Numbered from the stretch's first letter, positions 1 through 8,798 are shown. The stretch is DNA of 64,000 nucleotides from Rufibacter sp. XAAS-G3-1 (GCF_013623775.1 NZ_JABFAM010000005.1:124001-188000), one strand, 5' to 3'. Program-made: numbers and translations. Notes: a model not told the origin generated them from the sequence alone.

Positions 1-809
1 ACCACTACTTTCAACTGACGGTCTACTGTAATCAAACCCCGGTCAAAAGCGCGGTGCAGATTGGGGCACAAGGCGAGCCCATTGGTTACACGGTCATCGT
101 TGCTTCGGCTGAAAGGCACAATATGGCAGGCGTCTACCATAGAGAAGCCGTGGGTAGAGATGAGGCGCATGCCGGTAATACAGCAGGTAAAGTTGTAAAC
201 TTGCGGCACCAGTTTCTTAAATAAGCCGCCTCTCACAAACTGCTGTTCTTCATCAGGTGCAACTTGGGTAATTGTATAGGTGGCCGCACTTTCATTCAAG
301 ATATAATTCTCCAAGTCATGGAGATAACCTCCTTTCTCTTTGCCATGCTGGTAACTTTGCGCAATGGTGGGGAAGTAACGGGCAAGCAAGGTGTTTCGCA
401 GGATATTGCGGGTGTCTGGAGCCAGCAGGAGCGGGTAGAGATCCTCGGCGAGATACGCATACTCTACCAAGCCATTCAGCACACTAAAGCTTTTGATGGC
501 CGAATATACTTCCTTGCCTGGCCAGGTCTTCACGAACCAGAAACCCTCCTTGCCTAAATGGTAAAAGGGCAGATAGAAATCTGGGTTGTGGCCAGTGGTC
601 ACCAGGAGCGCGAAGTTCTCTTTAAAAATGCCTACCAGTTCTGCCGTGATGAAAATCTTGTTTTCCCGTACTTCACCTTTCTCAAACAGGTCTATCAGGC
701 TAAGTAGCAACACCGGTTTGTGTGGGGCCGGGCCGTACTTGGTGCCGCCTTGGCGCAAACGGGTGAATTTGTGGAGGTAGAACTTCAACGGATCCGGGGG
801 AGCAGGCAT
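1..809 (-). CDS. HNH endonuclease, putative restriction-type (3' end beyond window)
   Basis: I translated this by hand from the minus strand; it runs open from an ATG at 809 to the left edge, about 269 codons. The N-terminal half (MPAPPDPLKFYLHKF..., then HKPVLLLSLIDLF) resembles the helical domain found before HNH nuclease domains in Bacteroidota putative restriction endonucleases. The C-terminal part carries an HNH core: CCITGMRL, then VDACHIVPFS, then NGLALCPNLHRAFDRGLI. In this family the His residues bind metal and cut DNA. No methyltransferase is visible because the downstream side lies outside the window. Its target and whether it acts in restriction are unknown; the family call is firm and the role is inferred. 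Confidence 0.85.
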   Translation of the reverse strand, partial: MPAPPDPLKFYLHKFTRLRQGGTKYGPAPHKPVLLLSLIDLFEKGEVRENKIFITAELVGIFKENFALLVTTGHNPDFYLPFYHLGKEGFWFVKTWPGKEVYSAIKSFSVLNGLVEYAYLAEDLYPLLLAPDTRNILRNTLLARYFPTIAQSYQHGKEKGGYLHDLENYILNESAATYTITQVAPDEEQQFVRGGLFKKLVPQVYNFTCCITGMRLISTHGFSMVDACHIVPFSRSNDDRVTNGLALCPNLHRAFDRGLITVDRQLKVV

Positions 810-884
810 GGCAGCTTTTATGTTCAGCCGGAAAGTAAAGGATAATCTGTCTTTTTACAATAACTGTTCCCAGATGATAGCATT

Positions 885-920
885 CGTTTTACAGCGATTT
901 TTTCGAAAACAGGGCTAAAC
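885..920. repeat. palindrome family A, degenerate copy
   Basis: An imperfect copy of the interspersed hairpin: CGTTTTACAGCG, then a T-rich loop, then GAAAACAGGGCTAAAC. A second degenerate copy lies at about 1011-1052. Both sit between the HNH gene and tRNA-Phe. Confidence 0.5.
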
Positions 921-1043
921 TAAGAAGTAAAGCCTCATCCAAATATACACCCCAATAAGATACGTTGCTAGATTGCAAGAAGAGCGCACGTCAAGTCTAA
1001 ACAAAACCTTTCCGTTTCTGCCCTCTTTTCCCCAAAACAGCCC

Positions 1044-1080
1044 AAAAACAAAAATCCCGCTCCATTTCTGAAGCGGGATT
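1044..1080 (-). terminator. intrinsic terminator of tRNA-Phe
   Basis: A perfect 9-bp stem AATCCCGCT/AGCGGGATT with a 10-nt loop is followed on the minus strand by a T-rich tract. It lies 12 bp past the 3' end of the tRNA-Phe gene. Confidence 0.85.
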
Positions 1081-1091
1081 CTCTTTTCTGC

Positions 1092-1167
1092 TGGTGGTGA
1101 TGATTGGAATCGAACCAACGACACAAGGATTTTCAGTCCTTTGCTCTACCGACTGAGCTACATCACC
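1092..1167 (-). tRNA. tRNA-Phe (GAA)
   Basis: A minus-strand cloverleaf. The acceptor stem is GGTGATG/CATCACC, the D arm AGCTCAGTCGGTAGAGC, the anticodon loop ACTGAAAAT with anticodon GAA, and the T arm GGTTCGATTCC. CCA at 1092-1094 appears to be encoded. The terminator hairpin follows directly. Confidence 0.95.
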
Positions 1168-1350
1168 AGCACCTTTCTGGAAACCGTTCCGGAGGCGTTT
1201 CGCTGCCGTTCTGGTTAAAAAGTATGCAAATGTAAGGAGCCTGCGCGGATTTGCAAAACTTAAGGCAAAAAAATCTTTTATGCCCTTTTCAGAATACTTT
1301 GTTAAATTCGTTCGTAGTACAAGCAGTTTCCATGACTAAATTTCCTTTCT

Positions 1351-2703
1351 GTGATCAGTAATATACTCTTTTTGATTGTGGCGGCGCTAGGTATCGGTCT
1401 GTTTGTGTGGCAGATCCGTAAGATAACCCGCAACATTAACATGGGGCGTGACAAGAAGATATCTGGTGACGTTTCTGAGCGAATCAAGACTCTTTTACTG
1501 GTGGCGTTTGGCCAGCAAAAAATGTTTAAGCGGCCTTTGCCTGCCGTGCTCCACCTGTTTGTGTACGTGGGTTTCCTGGTCATTAACGTGGAGGTCATTG
1601 AAATTCTGATTGACGGGATCTTCGGGACGCACCGGGTGCTGGGTGTTCTGGGGCCCGTATACAGTGTGCTCATGGCCATCAATGAAGTCTTGGGACTGCT
1701 GGTGATTGTGGCCTGCGTTATTTTCCTGGCCCGCCGGTACGTGACCAAAGTGCCGCGCCTTACCCGTGGGGCCGAGATGCGGGCCTGGCCGAAGTTAGAC
1801 GCTACCGTGATTCTGGTCACCGAGATTGTGCTCATGCTGGCCTTGTTCGCCTTCAACATCGCAGACCAGAAACTGGCGCAACTAGGCGGACACACGCTGC
1901 CGGGAGTTTTTCCGGTAAGCGGCCCCTTGGTGAACCTGTTCGGGAGCGACGTGAGTACCTTAACTGTCATTGCCGGTATTGGCTGGTGGGTGCACATTGT
2001 GGGCATTCTGGCCTTCATGAACTACCTGCCCAGTTCCAAGCACTTCCATATCATCACGTCTTTCCCCAATGTGTACTACACTAAACTGGAGCCGAAGGGC
2101 CAGTTCAGCAATGTGGAAAGCATTACGCACGAGATCAAAGCCATGCTGGACCCCAGCTACGTGGTGCCGCCTGCCCCCGAGGGAACCGATCCGCAGAAGT
2201 TTGGGGCCAAAGACGTGGAAGACCTCACCTGGAAACAACTGCTGGATTCCTACACCTGTACCGAGTGCGGCCGGTGCACCAGCGTATGTCCGGCCAACCT
2301 CACCGGAAAATTATTGTCGCCCCGCAAGATTGTGATGGATACCCGTGACCGGATGGAGGAGAAAGGCGAGTCGCCGCTCATCTTTGACCCGGCTAAGTAC
2401 ACCGAGGAATCAGAGCGCGTGAAGGCCACGGAGGAACGCACCTTGCTGCGCGGCTACGTGACGCCAGAGGAGCTGTGGGCCTGCACCACCTGCAACGCCT
2501 GCGTAGAGTCTTGCCCGGTGAACATCAACCAACTGTCTACCATCATAGACCTGCGCCGCTTTCTGGTGCTGGAAGAATCGGCGGCGCCGGCGTCTTTGAA
2601 CACCATGTTCAACAACATTGAGAACAACGGCGCGCCGTGGGCGTTCTCGCCCAGTGACCGCTTCAACTGGGCCGACGATTTGTACACCGTTTCCAAAAAC
2701 TAG
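1351..2703 (+). CDS. membrane-anchored [4Fe-4S] oxidoreductase, HdrD/GlpC-like
   Basis: This 450-aa protein starts at GTG. About five membrane segments fill residues 1-240 (for example 1-22, 65-90, 100-128, 150-172 and 205-230). A soluble C-terminal domain holds two classic ferredoxin motifs, CTECGRCTSVCP (Cys 303, 306, 309, 313) and CTTCNACVESCP (Cys 378, 381, 384, 388), so two [4Fe-4S] clusters are expected. It lacks the CCG cysteine domain usually fused to such proteins; the next gene, 96 bp downstream, supplies it. Together they look like a split membrane quinone-linked oxidoreductase that passes electrons between a soluble donor and the quinone pool. The donor (electron-transfer flavoprotein, lactate or glycolate enzymes) cannot be read from this window. 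Confidence 0.9.
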   Translation: MISNILFLIVAALGIGLFVWQIRKITRNINMGRDKKISGDVSERIKTLLLVAFGQQKMFKRPLPAVLHLFVYVGFLVINVEVIEILIDGIFGTHRVLGVLGPVYSVLMAINEVLGLLVIVACVIFLARRYVTKVPRLTRGAEMRAWPKLDATVILVTEIVLMLALFAFNIADQKLAQLGGHTLPGVFPVSGPLVNLFGSDVSTLTVIAGIGWWVHIVGILAFMNYLPSSKHFHIITSFPNVYYTKLEPKGQFSNVESITHEIKAMLDPSYVVPPAPEGTDPQKFGAKDVEDLTWKQLLDSYTCTECGRCTSVCPANLTGKLLSPRKIVMDTRDRMEEKGESPLIFDPAKYTEESERVKATEERTLLRGYVTPEELWACTTCNACVESCPVNINQLSTIIDLRRFLVLEESAAPASLNTMFNNIENNGAPWAFSPSDRFNWADDLYTVSKN

Positions 2704-2799
2704 CCTAAAAACAGAATCTTAGCTAACAAGCAGTAGTATTTGTGCGGCATGCCGAATAAATTGCACAGGAGCACATTTTCTACTTAGCACTTACCCTAG

Positions 2800-3606
2800 A
2801 TGGCAGAGAAAAAACAGATACAAGTACCCGTCATGGCCGACCTGGCCTCCCGTGGCGAAACCCCCGAAGTGTTGTTCTGGGTGGGCTGCGCCGGGGCCTT
2901 TGACGACCGCTATAAAAGCGTTACCCGCGCTTTCGTGCGCATTCTGGAGCACGTCGGCACCAAGTACGCCGTGTTGGGCATGGAAGAAACCTGCACCGGA
3001 GACCCCGCCAAACGTGCCGGAAACGAGTTCCTGTTCCAGATGCAGGCCATGACCAACATCGCCACGCTGGACGGCTACGGCATTAAAACCATCGTCACCG
3101 CTTGTCCGCACTGCTTTAACACCATCAAGAACGAATATCCGGCCCTGGGCGGAAACTACGAGGTGATTCACCACAGCACGTTTTTGCAGAACCTCATCAA
3201 CGAAGGCAAAGTGAAGATTGCGGGTGGCGGCGAGTTCAAGGGAAAGCGCATCACCTTCCATGACTCTTGCTACCTGGGCCGCGCCAATAACATCTATGAA
3301 GCGCCGCGTGAGGTGTTAGCCGCCTTAGACGCCGACCTGGTGGAAATGAAACGCAGCCGCGCCAACGGCCTGTGCTGCGGAGCCGGAGGTGCCCAGATGT
3401 GGAAAGAGCCGGAACCAGGCAACAAAGACATCAACGTGGAGCGCGCCGAGGAAGCCATCGGCACCGGCGCCACCATCATCGCCAGCGCCTGCCCATTCTG
3501 CATGACCATGATGGCCGATGGCGTGAAAAGCCATAACAAAGAAGACAGCGTGCAGGTGTTTGACATAGCCGAACTCATCGCGCAAGCTGAAGGCATTAAT
3601 GCTTAG
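2800..3606 (+). CDS. CCG-domain (Fe-S)-binding protein, heterodisulfide reductase B-like
   Basis: This 268-aa soluble protein has two cysteine-rich CCG modules. The first includes FWVGCAGAF, EETCTGDPAKRAGNE and ACPHCFNT; the second HDSCYLGR, LCCGAGGAQMW and ACPFCMTMM. In HdrB, GlpC and LldE relatives these modules hold unusual [4Fe-4S] clusters at the site of two-electron chemistry. It has no signal peptide and probably docks on the cytoplasmic side of the preceding membrane Fe-S protein, in the same operon. The first module reads CT where many relatives have CC, which is a common variant in this subfamily. The substrate is not known. Confidence 0.9.
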   Translation: MAEKKQIQVPVMADLASRGETPEVLFWVGCAGAFDDRYKSVTRAFVRILEHVGTKYAVLGMEETCTGDPAKRAGNEFLFQMQAMTNIATLDGYGIKTIVTACPHCFNTIKNEYPALGGNYEVIHHSTFLQNLINEGKVKIAGGGEFKGKRITFHDSCYLGRANNIYEAPREVLAALDADLVEMKRSRANGLCCGAGGAQMWKEPEPGNKDINVERAEEAIGTGATIIASACPFCMTMMADGVKSHNKEDSVQVFDIAELIAQAEGINA

Positions 3607-3704
3607 TACGTATCAGGTAGCAAGTATCACGTAGCATGACAAATGTTGCTTTAAGTCTCAACATTCGTACGTAAGTACAGAGACAAAAACACGTATATGA
3701 TCAT

Positions 3705-3791
3705 GTCATCCTGGAAGGGGCTCGTGGGCGAACTAGGAAGGCTTAAATAAGGTGCTATTACCGCTTGCAACCAAGATCCTTTCAGGATGAC
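3705..3791. repeat. 87-bp hairpin repeat F, copy 1
   Basis: The ends are GTCATCCTGGAAGG and CCTTTCAGGATGAC, an inverted repeat, with an interior containing GTGGGCGAACTAG. The copy at 44456-44542 has exactly the same length and aligns along its whole length in the opposite orientation. Confidence 0.8.
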
Positions 3792-3883
3792 AAAAAAATG
3801 TTTGGAACTATTTAGTCCCAAATCAGATAAGAAGGTATTGAAAACCGCAAGCTATAACCTCGCGGCATGAACAAAGAAAAGCT

Positions 3884-3919
3884 GTTTAGCGGCTGTTTTC
3901 AGAAAAACAGCCGCTAAAC
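3884..3919. repeat. palindrome family A, intact copy
   Basis: The arms GTTTAGCGGCTGTTTT and AAAACAGCCGCTAAAC are perfect over 16 bp with a 4-nt loop. The GCGG in the left arm is matched by CCGC in the right, a paired change from the usual GGGG/CCCC. Confidence 0.85.
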
Positions 3920-3979
3920 GTACAATAACAGCAGGGAACAAGTCTTGTGTCTTGCTACCTGCTACTTGATACTACCAAA

Positions 3980-4471
3980 ATGTACGTTCCTTTTGAACAA
4001 TTGCCGGCGTATAGCCGAGTATGGGTGTACCAGATAAACCGACCGCTTACCTTAGAGGAGGAGGCGCGTTTGAACCACCTGTTACGGGATTTCGTAACGG
4101 AGTGGAGCAGCCACGGCCGCAATTTGCAGGCATCTTTCACCATCAAAGAGCACCACTTTCTGTTTCTGGCCACCAATGAAGAAGTGGCCTCGGCCAGCGG
4201 GTGTTCCATAGATAAATCAGTCGCATTTTTAAGGCAATTAGAACAGGAGTTTAACGTTCAATTATTTGACCGTACCCAGTTGGCATTCAGGCACGAAGGC
4301 GGGGTGCGGCTGATGCCCTTGGCGAAAATAAAAGCCGAGGTAGCGGCCGGCGCCTTGGCGCCGGATTCGCTTTATTTTGATACCTTGATTCCCACGGTGG
4401 GGGCGCTCCAGCAACAGTGGCCCAAACCGGCAAAAGATACTTGGCTGGCTCGGTACTTTCAGGGCCAATAA
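3980..4471 (+). CDS. conserved Bacteroidota hypothetical protein, about 160 aa
   Basis: The protein begins MYVPFEQLPAYSRVWVYQINRPLT and is about 163 aa. I chose the ATG at 3980, because the 11 codons upstream in frame derive from a low-complexity intergenic string. The pattern of an acidic start, RVWVYQ, LxxFxxxWxxHG and a later FDRTQLAF matches a conserved Bacteroidota family that databases often mislabel 'ABC transporter ATPase'. There is no Walker motif, signal peptide or membrane segment, so that label is not supported. The stop is 9 bp before the OmpA-family gene, so the two are probably cotranscribed. Function unknown. Confidence 0.85.
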   Translation: MYVPFEQLPAYSRVWVYQINRPLTLEEEARLNHLLRDFVTEWSSHGRNLQASFTIKEHHFLFLATNEEVASASGCSIDKSVAFLRQLEQEFNVQLFDRTQLAFRHEGGVRLMPLAKIKAEVAAGALAPDSLYFDTLIPTVGALQQQWPKPAKDTWLARYFQGQ

Positions 4472-4480
4472 CGCATAGGA

Positions 4481-6415
4481 ATGCACATGATGCGACAGAA
4501 CAGAACCCTTGTACTAGGAGTGGCCTTGTCTTTGGCAGTGGCGGCTTGCGGGCCTTTCCGGAGCTCCGTGCAAAAAGGCAACAAGAACTTTGACAAAGAA
4601 GAATACCAGCCCGCTATTGAGCACTACCAGGCGGCGCTGAGCAAAGGCCGCACCGGGGCAGAGGTCAACTTCAAGTTAGCCGAGGCTTACCGTCTCTCTA
4701 ACCGTCTGCCGCAGGCCGAGCAATACTACAAAGCCGCCTTAGATGCCCGTAAAACCGAGGAAACCATGTTCCGCTACGGCATGGCGCTCAAGGCGAACGG
4801 CAAATACGAAGAAGCCGCCACCCAGTTACAGAGTTATCTGGCGGTAGCCTCTAACAAGACGTTCATCAAACTGGCGCAGCAGGAGGTAAACAACCTCAAG
4901 CAGGTCGCCTCTATTGTCAACACCCCTACCTACCAAATCGTGAAGCCGGTACCGGCTGCCAATACTGCCGCTTCTGAGTTTTCGCCGGTTATTCTCAACA
5001 ACGAGGTCATTTTCTCCTCCAGCCGCGAGGATGTGAAGTACAAAGGCAATGGCGAAGGTTTCCTGAACCTCTACGTGGTGCCCGTCGCAGATACCGGAAA
5101 TGCCGCCGCTTCAACGGTAAGGCCTTTTGCGGCGGCTTTAAATGCCCCGGAAGTGCACGATGCTTCTCCTGCTTTCACCAACGAAGGCCGCACCATGGTC
5201 TTCGCCCGCAGCAACACCGGCAAGAAGAGCGGAACCGCCAACGTAGACCTCTACATCTCGCAATACAAAACCGGCGAATGGTCTGAGCCGCGTCTTGCCA
5301 GTTTCAATGACCCGCTAGCCTGGGATTCTTCCCCCGCTTTCTCACCGGACGGCCGCACCCTATACTTCTCCTCTGACCGCCGGGGCGGACAAGGCGGCCG
5401 TGATATCTGGAAAACCACCCTGGATGCCGGAGGGCGTTTCTCCCGTCCGGAAAACCTGGGGCCCACCATCAACACGCCCGGCAATGAGTCGTTCCCGTAT
5501 GTAGCCGCAGACAGCACCTTGTACATCGCCTCAGACGGACACCCCGGTTTGGGCGGATTGGATGTCTTCCGCATCAGCGGAGATTCTGTGATTAACATGG
5601 GTACGCCCATTAACTCCATCGGCGATGACTTCTCTATCCTGATTACCGGCGAAGACCAGGGTTTTTTCGCCTCTAACCGTGCTGGGGGACAAGGCGGCGA
5701 TGATATCTACTCCTTCGTGAAACGCCAGCCTAAACTGGTCAACTTCTTCGTAGACGGCCGCGTACTGGAACGCAATGAAACCACCAACACCACCACGCCC
5801 ATGGCGAACGTGCGGGTGACCTTGCAGAATGCCCAAGGCGAGAAAGTCACGGAAGCCACCGCCGACGCCCGCGGAAATTTCACCTTCCAATTAGATTCAG
5901 CCAGCGTGTATTCTGTCATTGCGGAGAGAAGCGGTTATTTTGCGGCTCGTCAGCCAGTAGTCACCCAAGGCAAAACGCCGCCACAGAGTCAATTGACGCA
6001 ACCCGTAACAGACATCCGCTTAACCACCACGCTTACGCTTTCCAAGATTGTCCGGAACAGGGCCATTGTGGTGGAGAACATCTTCTACGACTATGACAAA
6101 GCCGATATTAGGGCAGACGCGGCAGTAGAACTGGACAAGTTGGTGCAGACATTGAGAGATAACCCCGCCATCACCATTGAGCTAAGTTCGCATACAGACA
6201 GCCGCGGCGTAGACATCTACAACCAAGACCTGTCGCAACGCCGGGCGCAGAGTGCGGTGAATTACATCATCTCCAAAGGCATAGACGCTAAACGCATCAC
6301 GGCCCGTGGCTACGGAGAGTCCAGACCAGTCGTACGCAACGCCCGCACCGAGGCCCAGCACCAGCGCAACCGCCGCACTGAGTTCACCGTGACACGCATT
6401 GATGAACAGCAATAA
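4481..6415 (+). CDS. OmpA-family lipoprotein with TPR, PD40 propeller and carboxypeptidase-like domain (PorE-like)
   Basis: This 644-aa protein has a lipoprotein signal ending at AVAAC (Cys 23). The order is: TPR repeats (about 30-145), a WD40-like PD40 propeller (about 170-410, with SPDGRTLYFSSDRRGGQGGRD and two further GGxGGxD blades), a CNA-B/carboxypeptidase regulatory domain (about 425-505), and a C-terminal OmpA peptidoglycan-binding domain (about 520-640, with NIFYDYDKADIR and the HTDSRG...NQDLSQRRA motif). This order is that of PorE, a peptidoglycan-linked lipoprotein of the type IX secretion system, and of several related gliding/OmpA proteins. Anchoring between outer membrane and wall is expected; the T9SS role is inference. 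Start candidates are clustered at 4481, 4487 and 4490. Confidence 0.9.
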   Translation: MHMMRQNRTLVLGVALSLAVAACGPFRSSVQKGNKNFDKEEYQPAIEHYQAALSKGRTGAEVNFKLAEAYRLSNRLPQAEQYYKAALDARKTEETMFRYGMALKANGKYEEAATQLQSYLAVASNKTFIKLAQQEVNNLKQVASIVNTPTYQIVKPVPAANTAASEFSPVILNNEVIFSSSREDVKYKGNGEGFLNLYVVPVADTGNAAASTVRPFAAALNAPEVHDASPAFTNEGRTMVFARSNTGKKSGTANVDLYISQYKTGEWSEPRLASFNDPLAWDSSPAFSPDGRTLYFSSDRRGGQGGRDIWKTTLDAGGRFSRPENLGPTINTPGNESFPYVAADSTLYIASDGHPGLGGLDVFRISGDSVINMGTPINSIGDDFSILITGEDQGFFASNRAGGQGGDDIYSFVKRQPKLVNFFVDGRVLERNETTNTTTPMANVRVTLQNAQGEKVTEATADARGNFTFQLDSASVYSVIAERSGYFAARQPVVTQGKTPPQSQLTQPVTDIRLTTTLTLSKIVRNRAIVVENIFYDYDKADIRADAAVELDKLVQTLRDNPAITIELSSHTDSRGVDIYNQDLSQRRAQSAVNYIISKGIDAKRITARGYGESRPVVRNARTEAQHQRNRRTEFTVTRIDEQQ

Positions 6416-6458
6416 GCGATTGCTAGTATCATCCGTTCAACATATCGAAATACAAAAG

Positions 6459-6494
6459 AAAAGCCTCCCATAACCGGGAGGCTTTCTTATTTTT
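6459..6494 (+). terminator. intrinsic terminator after the OmpA-family gene
   Basis: The stem AAGCCTCCC/GGGAGGCTT is a perfect 9 bp with a 6-nt loop and a T-rich tail. Confidence 0.85.
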
Positions 6495-6516
6495 GCGGCA
6501 GCAAAGGACAGAACTG

Positions 6517-6554
6517 CGTTTAGGGGCTGTTTTTGCCAAACCAAGCCGAAAACG
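6517..6554. repeat. palindrome family A, degenerate copy
   Basis: CGTTTAGGGGCTGTTTTT is followed by a decayed right arm, CAAGCCGAAAACGG. It lies just upstream of purM. Confidence 0.55.
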
Positions 6555-6579
6555 GCCTTTGACCTCAACCACTACCACC

Positions 6580-7749
6580 ATGGAAAACCGGTATCTGCAA
6601 CGGGGCGTCTCGGCCTCCAAAGAAGATGTGCACAACGCCATCAAGCACCTAGACAAAGGCTTGTTCCCGAAAGCGTTCTGCAAAATCATCCCAGACCTGC
6701 TGGTGGGTGACCCCGAGTTCTGCAACATCATGCACGCCGATGGCGCGGGTACCAAATCGGCCCTGGCGTATCTGTATTGGCGCGAGACCGGTGACTTATC
6801 CGTCTGGAAAGGAATTGCCCAGGACGCCATTGTCATGAACACCGATGACCTGCTCTGCGTAGGGGCGACCGATAATATTCTATTGTCTTCCACCATTGGA
6901 AGAAACAAGAACCTAGTGCCCGGCGAAGTGATAGCCGCCATCATCAACGGCACCGAGGAAGTTCTGCAGATGCTCCGCGACAACGGCATCGGCATCTATA
7001 GCACTGGCGGCGAGACCGCCGATGTGGGCGACCTGGTGCGCACCATCATTGTGGACAGCACCGTAACTGCCCGCATGAAACGCAGCGACGTTATCTCCAA
7101 CCATACCATTCAGCCCGGCGATGTGATTGTGGGTTTCTCGTCTTACGGCCAGACCACCTATGAAACCGAGTACAACGGCGGCATGGGCAGCAACGGCCTC
7201 ACCTCGGCCCGGCACGATGTATTCGCTCATTATTTAGCCAAGAACTATCCCGAGAGCTTTGACCCGGCCGTGCCGTCTGATTTGGTGTATTCCGGGAACT
7301 GCAACCTCACCGATGTCAACGAGGAAACCGGCTTAACCGTGGGCAAGTTGGTGCTGTCGCCTACCAGAACCTACGCGCCGCTGGTGCAGGCCATCTTAAA
7401 AGACTACCGCAGTCAACTGCACGGCATGGTGCATTGCAGCGGCGGGGCGCAAACCAAGGTGCTGCACTTTACCCAGAACGTACACATCATCAAAGACAAC
7501 CTGTTGCCCGTGCCGCCGCTGTTCCGGCTTATTCAAGGGCAGAGCAATACCAGCTGGCAGGAAATGTACAAGGTCTTCAACATGGGCCACCGGTTGGAGC
7601 TGTACGTACCGGAGGTTATCGCGCAGGATTTAATCAGCATCAGTCAATCTTTCAACCTGGAGGCGCAGGTGATTGGCAGGGTAGAGGCCAGCGAGAAAAA
7701 CGAGCTCACCATCCAGAGCCCGTACGGCCAGTTTTACTACGAGGGATAA
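6580..7749 (+). CDS. purM: phosphoribosylformylglycinamidine cyclo-ligase (AIR synthase), Bacteroidota type
   Basis: This 389-aa enzyme closes the imidazole ring of aminoimidazole ribonucleotide in purine synthesis using ATP. The sequence starts MENRYLQRGVSASKEDVHN and carries the family signatures IMHADGAGTKSALAYLYW, AQDAIVMNTDDLLCVGA and STGGETADVGDLVRT, which bind nucleotide and substrate. It matches the long Bacteroidota PurM form rather than the shorter E. coli form. I chose the ATG at 6580; the open frame continues 87 bp upstream, but that stretch is a family A palindrome. A long hairpin with a T run follows the stop. The gene stands alone here, with no other pur genes nearby. Confidence 0.95.
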   Translation: MENRYLQRGVSASKEDVHNAIKHLDKGLFPKAFCKIIPDLLVGDPEFCNIMHADGAGTKSALAYLYWRETGDLSVWKGIAQDAIVMNTDDLLCVGATDNILLSSTIGRNKNLVPGEVIAAIINGTEEVLQMLRDNGIGIYSTGGETADVGDLVRTIIVDSTVTARMKRSDVISNHTIQPGDVIVGFSSYGQTTYETEYNGGMGSNGLTSARHDVFAHYLAKNYPESFDPAVPSDLVYSGNCNLTDVNEETGLTVGKLVLSPTRTYAPLVQAILKDYRSQLHGMVHCSGGAQTKVLHFTQNVHIIKDNLLPVPPLFRLIQGQSNTSWQEMYKVFNMGHRLELYVPEVIAQDLISISQSFNLEAQVIGRVEASEKNELTIQSPYGQFYYEG

Positions 7750-7777
7750 ACCTTAGCATAGAAGAACACTTAAGAAG

Positions 7778-7838
7778 AATCCTTTCGGTTTAGGGGCTGT
7801 TTTTGGTAAAACAGCCCCTAAACCGAAAGGATTTTTTT
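7778..7838 (+). terminator. family A palindrome acting as a strong terminator of purM
   Basis: Perfect 26-bp arms (7778-7803 and 7808-7833) enclose a 4-nt loop. The inner part is the family A core GGGGCTGTTTT/AAAACAGCCCC; the outer AATCCTTTCGG is private to this copy. A run of T follows, so this copy has the full form of an intrinsic terminator. Confidence 0.85.
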
Positions 7839-7901
7839 GTCTCTATATAGGTTTGGCATACTATTGGATTTAGGCCTTTGTGGCTCTTACTCACTCCTGT
7901 T

Positions 7902-8597
7902 ATGAAACGTCTCTACTTCCTTCCTTTTCTTTTGCTGTGCCTGGTGCCGGTGCTGCACGCGCAGCCTACCCTAGATGCCGCTCTACTGGTGGAAACCCAA
8001 CGCGGCGAATATTTCCACCTGACCATTGGCGGCCGTCTCATCAATCCGGCGCCTTCTACCAGAGTTGCCGTCGCAGATTTACCGGCGGGCCGACACATCT
8101 TGCACCTGCGGGTATTGGGCAGAAGCCGCCGGGCGCAGAACATTACCGCAGAAATCATGTTACAGAGCGGTTTTGAAAGTGTGTATGTGTTGGCGCCCAC
8201 GGTGCCGGGCCGGGCTTTCCCGTTGGTGTTGCGCAAAGTAGAGGACGTGCCTTTGTCTCAGCCTGCTGCCCCGCCAGCTACCGGAAATGACATCTGCCGC
8301 TACGTCATGGAAAAGCCAGATGTAGACCGTGTGCTGCGGTTCATGAAAGAAGAAGGCTTTGACGACCGAAGGCTGGAAATCGCCAAAGGCGAAATAAAAT
8401 TGGCCGGAGGCATCATGACCGAAGACCTCTATTTGCTCATGAAAGCCATCAGTTTTGAAAACCGAAGAGTAGAGTTAGCCAAATTCGCGTATGATTATGT
8501 CTGCGACCGCCAGCGGTTCAGCCGCGTGTTAGATGCCCTAGAGTCCAGTCTCAATAAACGCGAGTTGCAGGATTTCGTTTATAAAGCGATAAAATAG
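7902..8597 (+). CDS. secreted DUF4476 domain protein
   Basis: This protein is about 231 aa. It has a signal peptide (MKRLYFLPFLLLCLVPVLHA) and probable cleavage near AQP. The N-terminal half is a beta-rich stretch with the pattern LPAGRHILHLRV, as in PEGA-like surface domains. The C-terminal 95 residues (from CRYVMEKPDVDRVLRFMKEE through LNKRELQDFVYKAI) form a DUF4476 helical domain. The ATG at 7902 is chosen because it starts the signal peptide directly. Exported, probably periplasmic; function not known. Confidence 0.88.
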   Translation: MKRLYFLPFLLLCLVPVLHAQPTLDAALLVETQRGEYFHLTIGGRLINPAPSTRVAVADLPAGRHILHLRVLGRSRRAQNITAEIMLQSGFESVYVLAPTVPGRAFPLVLRKVEDVPLSQPAAPPATGNDICRYVMEKPDVDRVLRFMKEEGFDDRRLEIAKGEIKLAGGIMTEDLYLLMKAISFENRRVELAKFAYDYVCDRQRFSRVLDALESSLNKRELQDFVYKAIK

Positions 8598-8660
8598 ACG
8601 CTGGTTAGAAGCACAAGACGTTATTCCCAGAAATCGGGCTCCTTTCCAGAAATAGCCCCT

Positions 8661-8702
8661 AAACAGAGCGGCTCCGTTTAGAAAAACGGAGCCGCTCTGT
8701 TT
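8661..8702. repeat. family A-related hairpin with variant arms
   Basis: The arms AAACAGAGCGGCTCCGTTT and AAACGGAGCCGCTCTGTTT are perfect over 19 bp. A half copy of the usual family A arm (TAGCCCCTAAACAG) precedes and overlaps the left arm, so this looks like a rearranged copy. Confidence 0.65.
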
Positions 8703-8760
8703 AAAGCATGTTCAAGGCTTCATGAAGCATAAAGCTTGGCAAGTAGAAATCTTGTGTTAA

Positions 8761-8794
8761 CAACTGATAACTAACAACTGATAACTAACAACTA
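8761..8794. repeat. short tandem repeat, 14-bp unit
   Basis: CAACTGATAACTAA occurs twice in tandem followed by a partial third unit, just downstream of the DUF4293 gene's stop codon. Confidence 0.75.
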
Positions 8795-8798
8795 TCTC

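Noticed and set aside
1302-2018. 238-aa minus-strand open frame
   Set aside because: It is the antisense shadow of the Fe-S membrane protein gene; the sequence is Thr/Ser/Arg-rich with no domain, while the plus frame has clear motifs.
3980-4471. Label 'ABC transporter ATPase' for the 163-aa protein
   Set aside because: No Walker A, signature or Walker B motif; the common database label appears to be an old misannotation.
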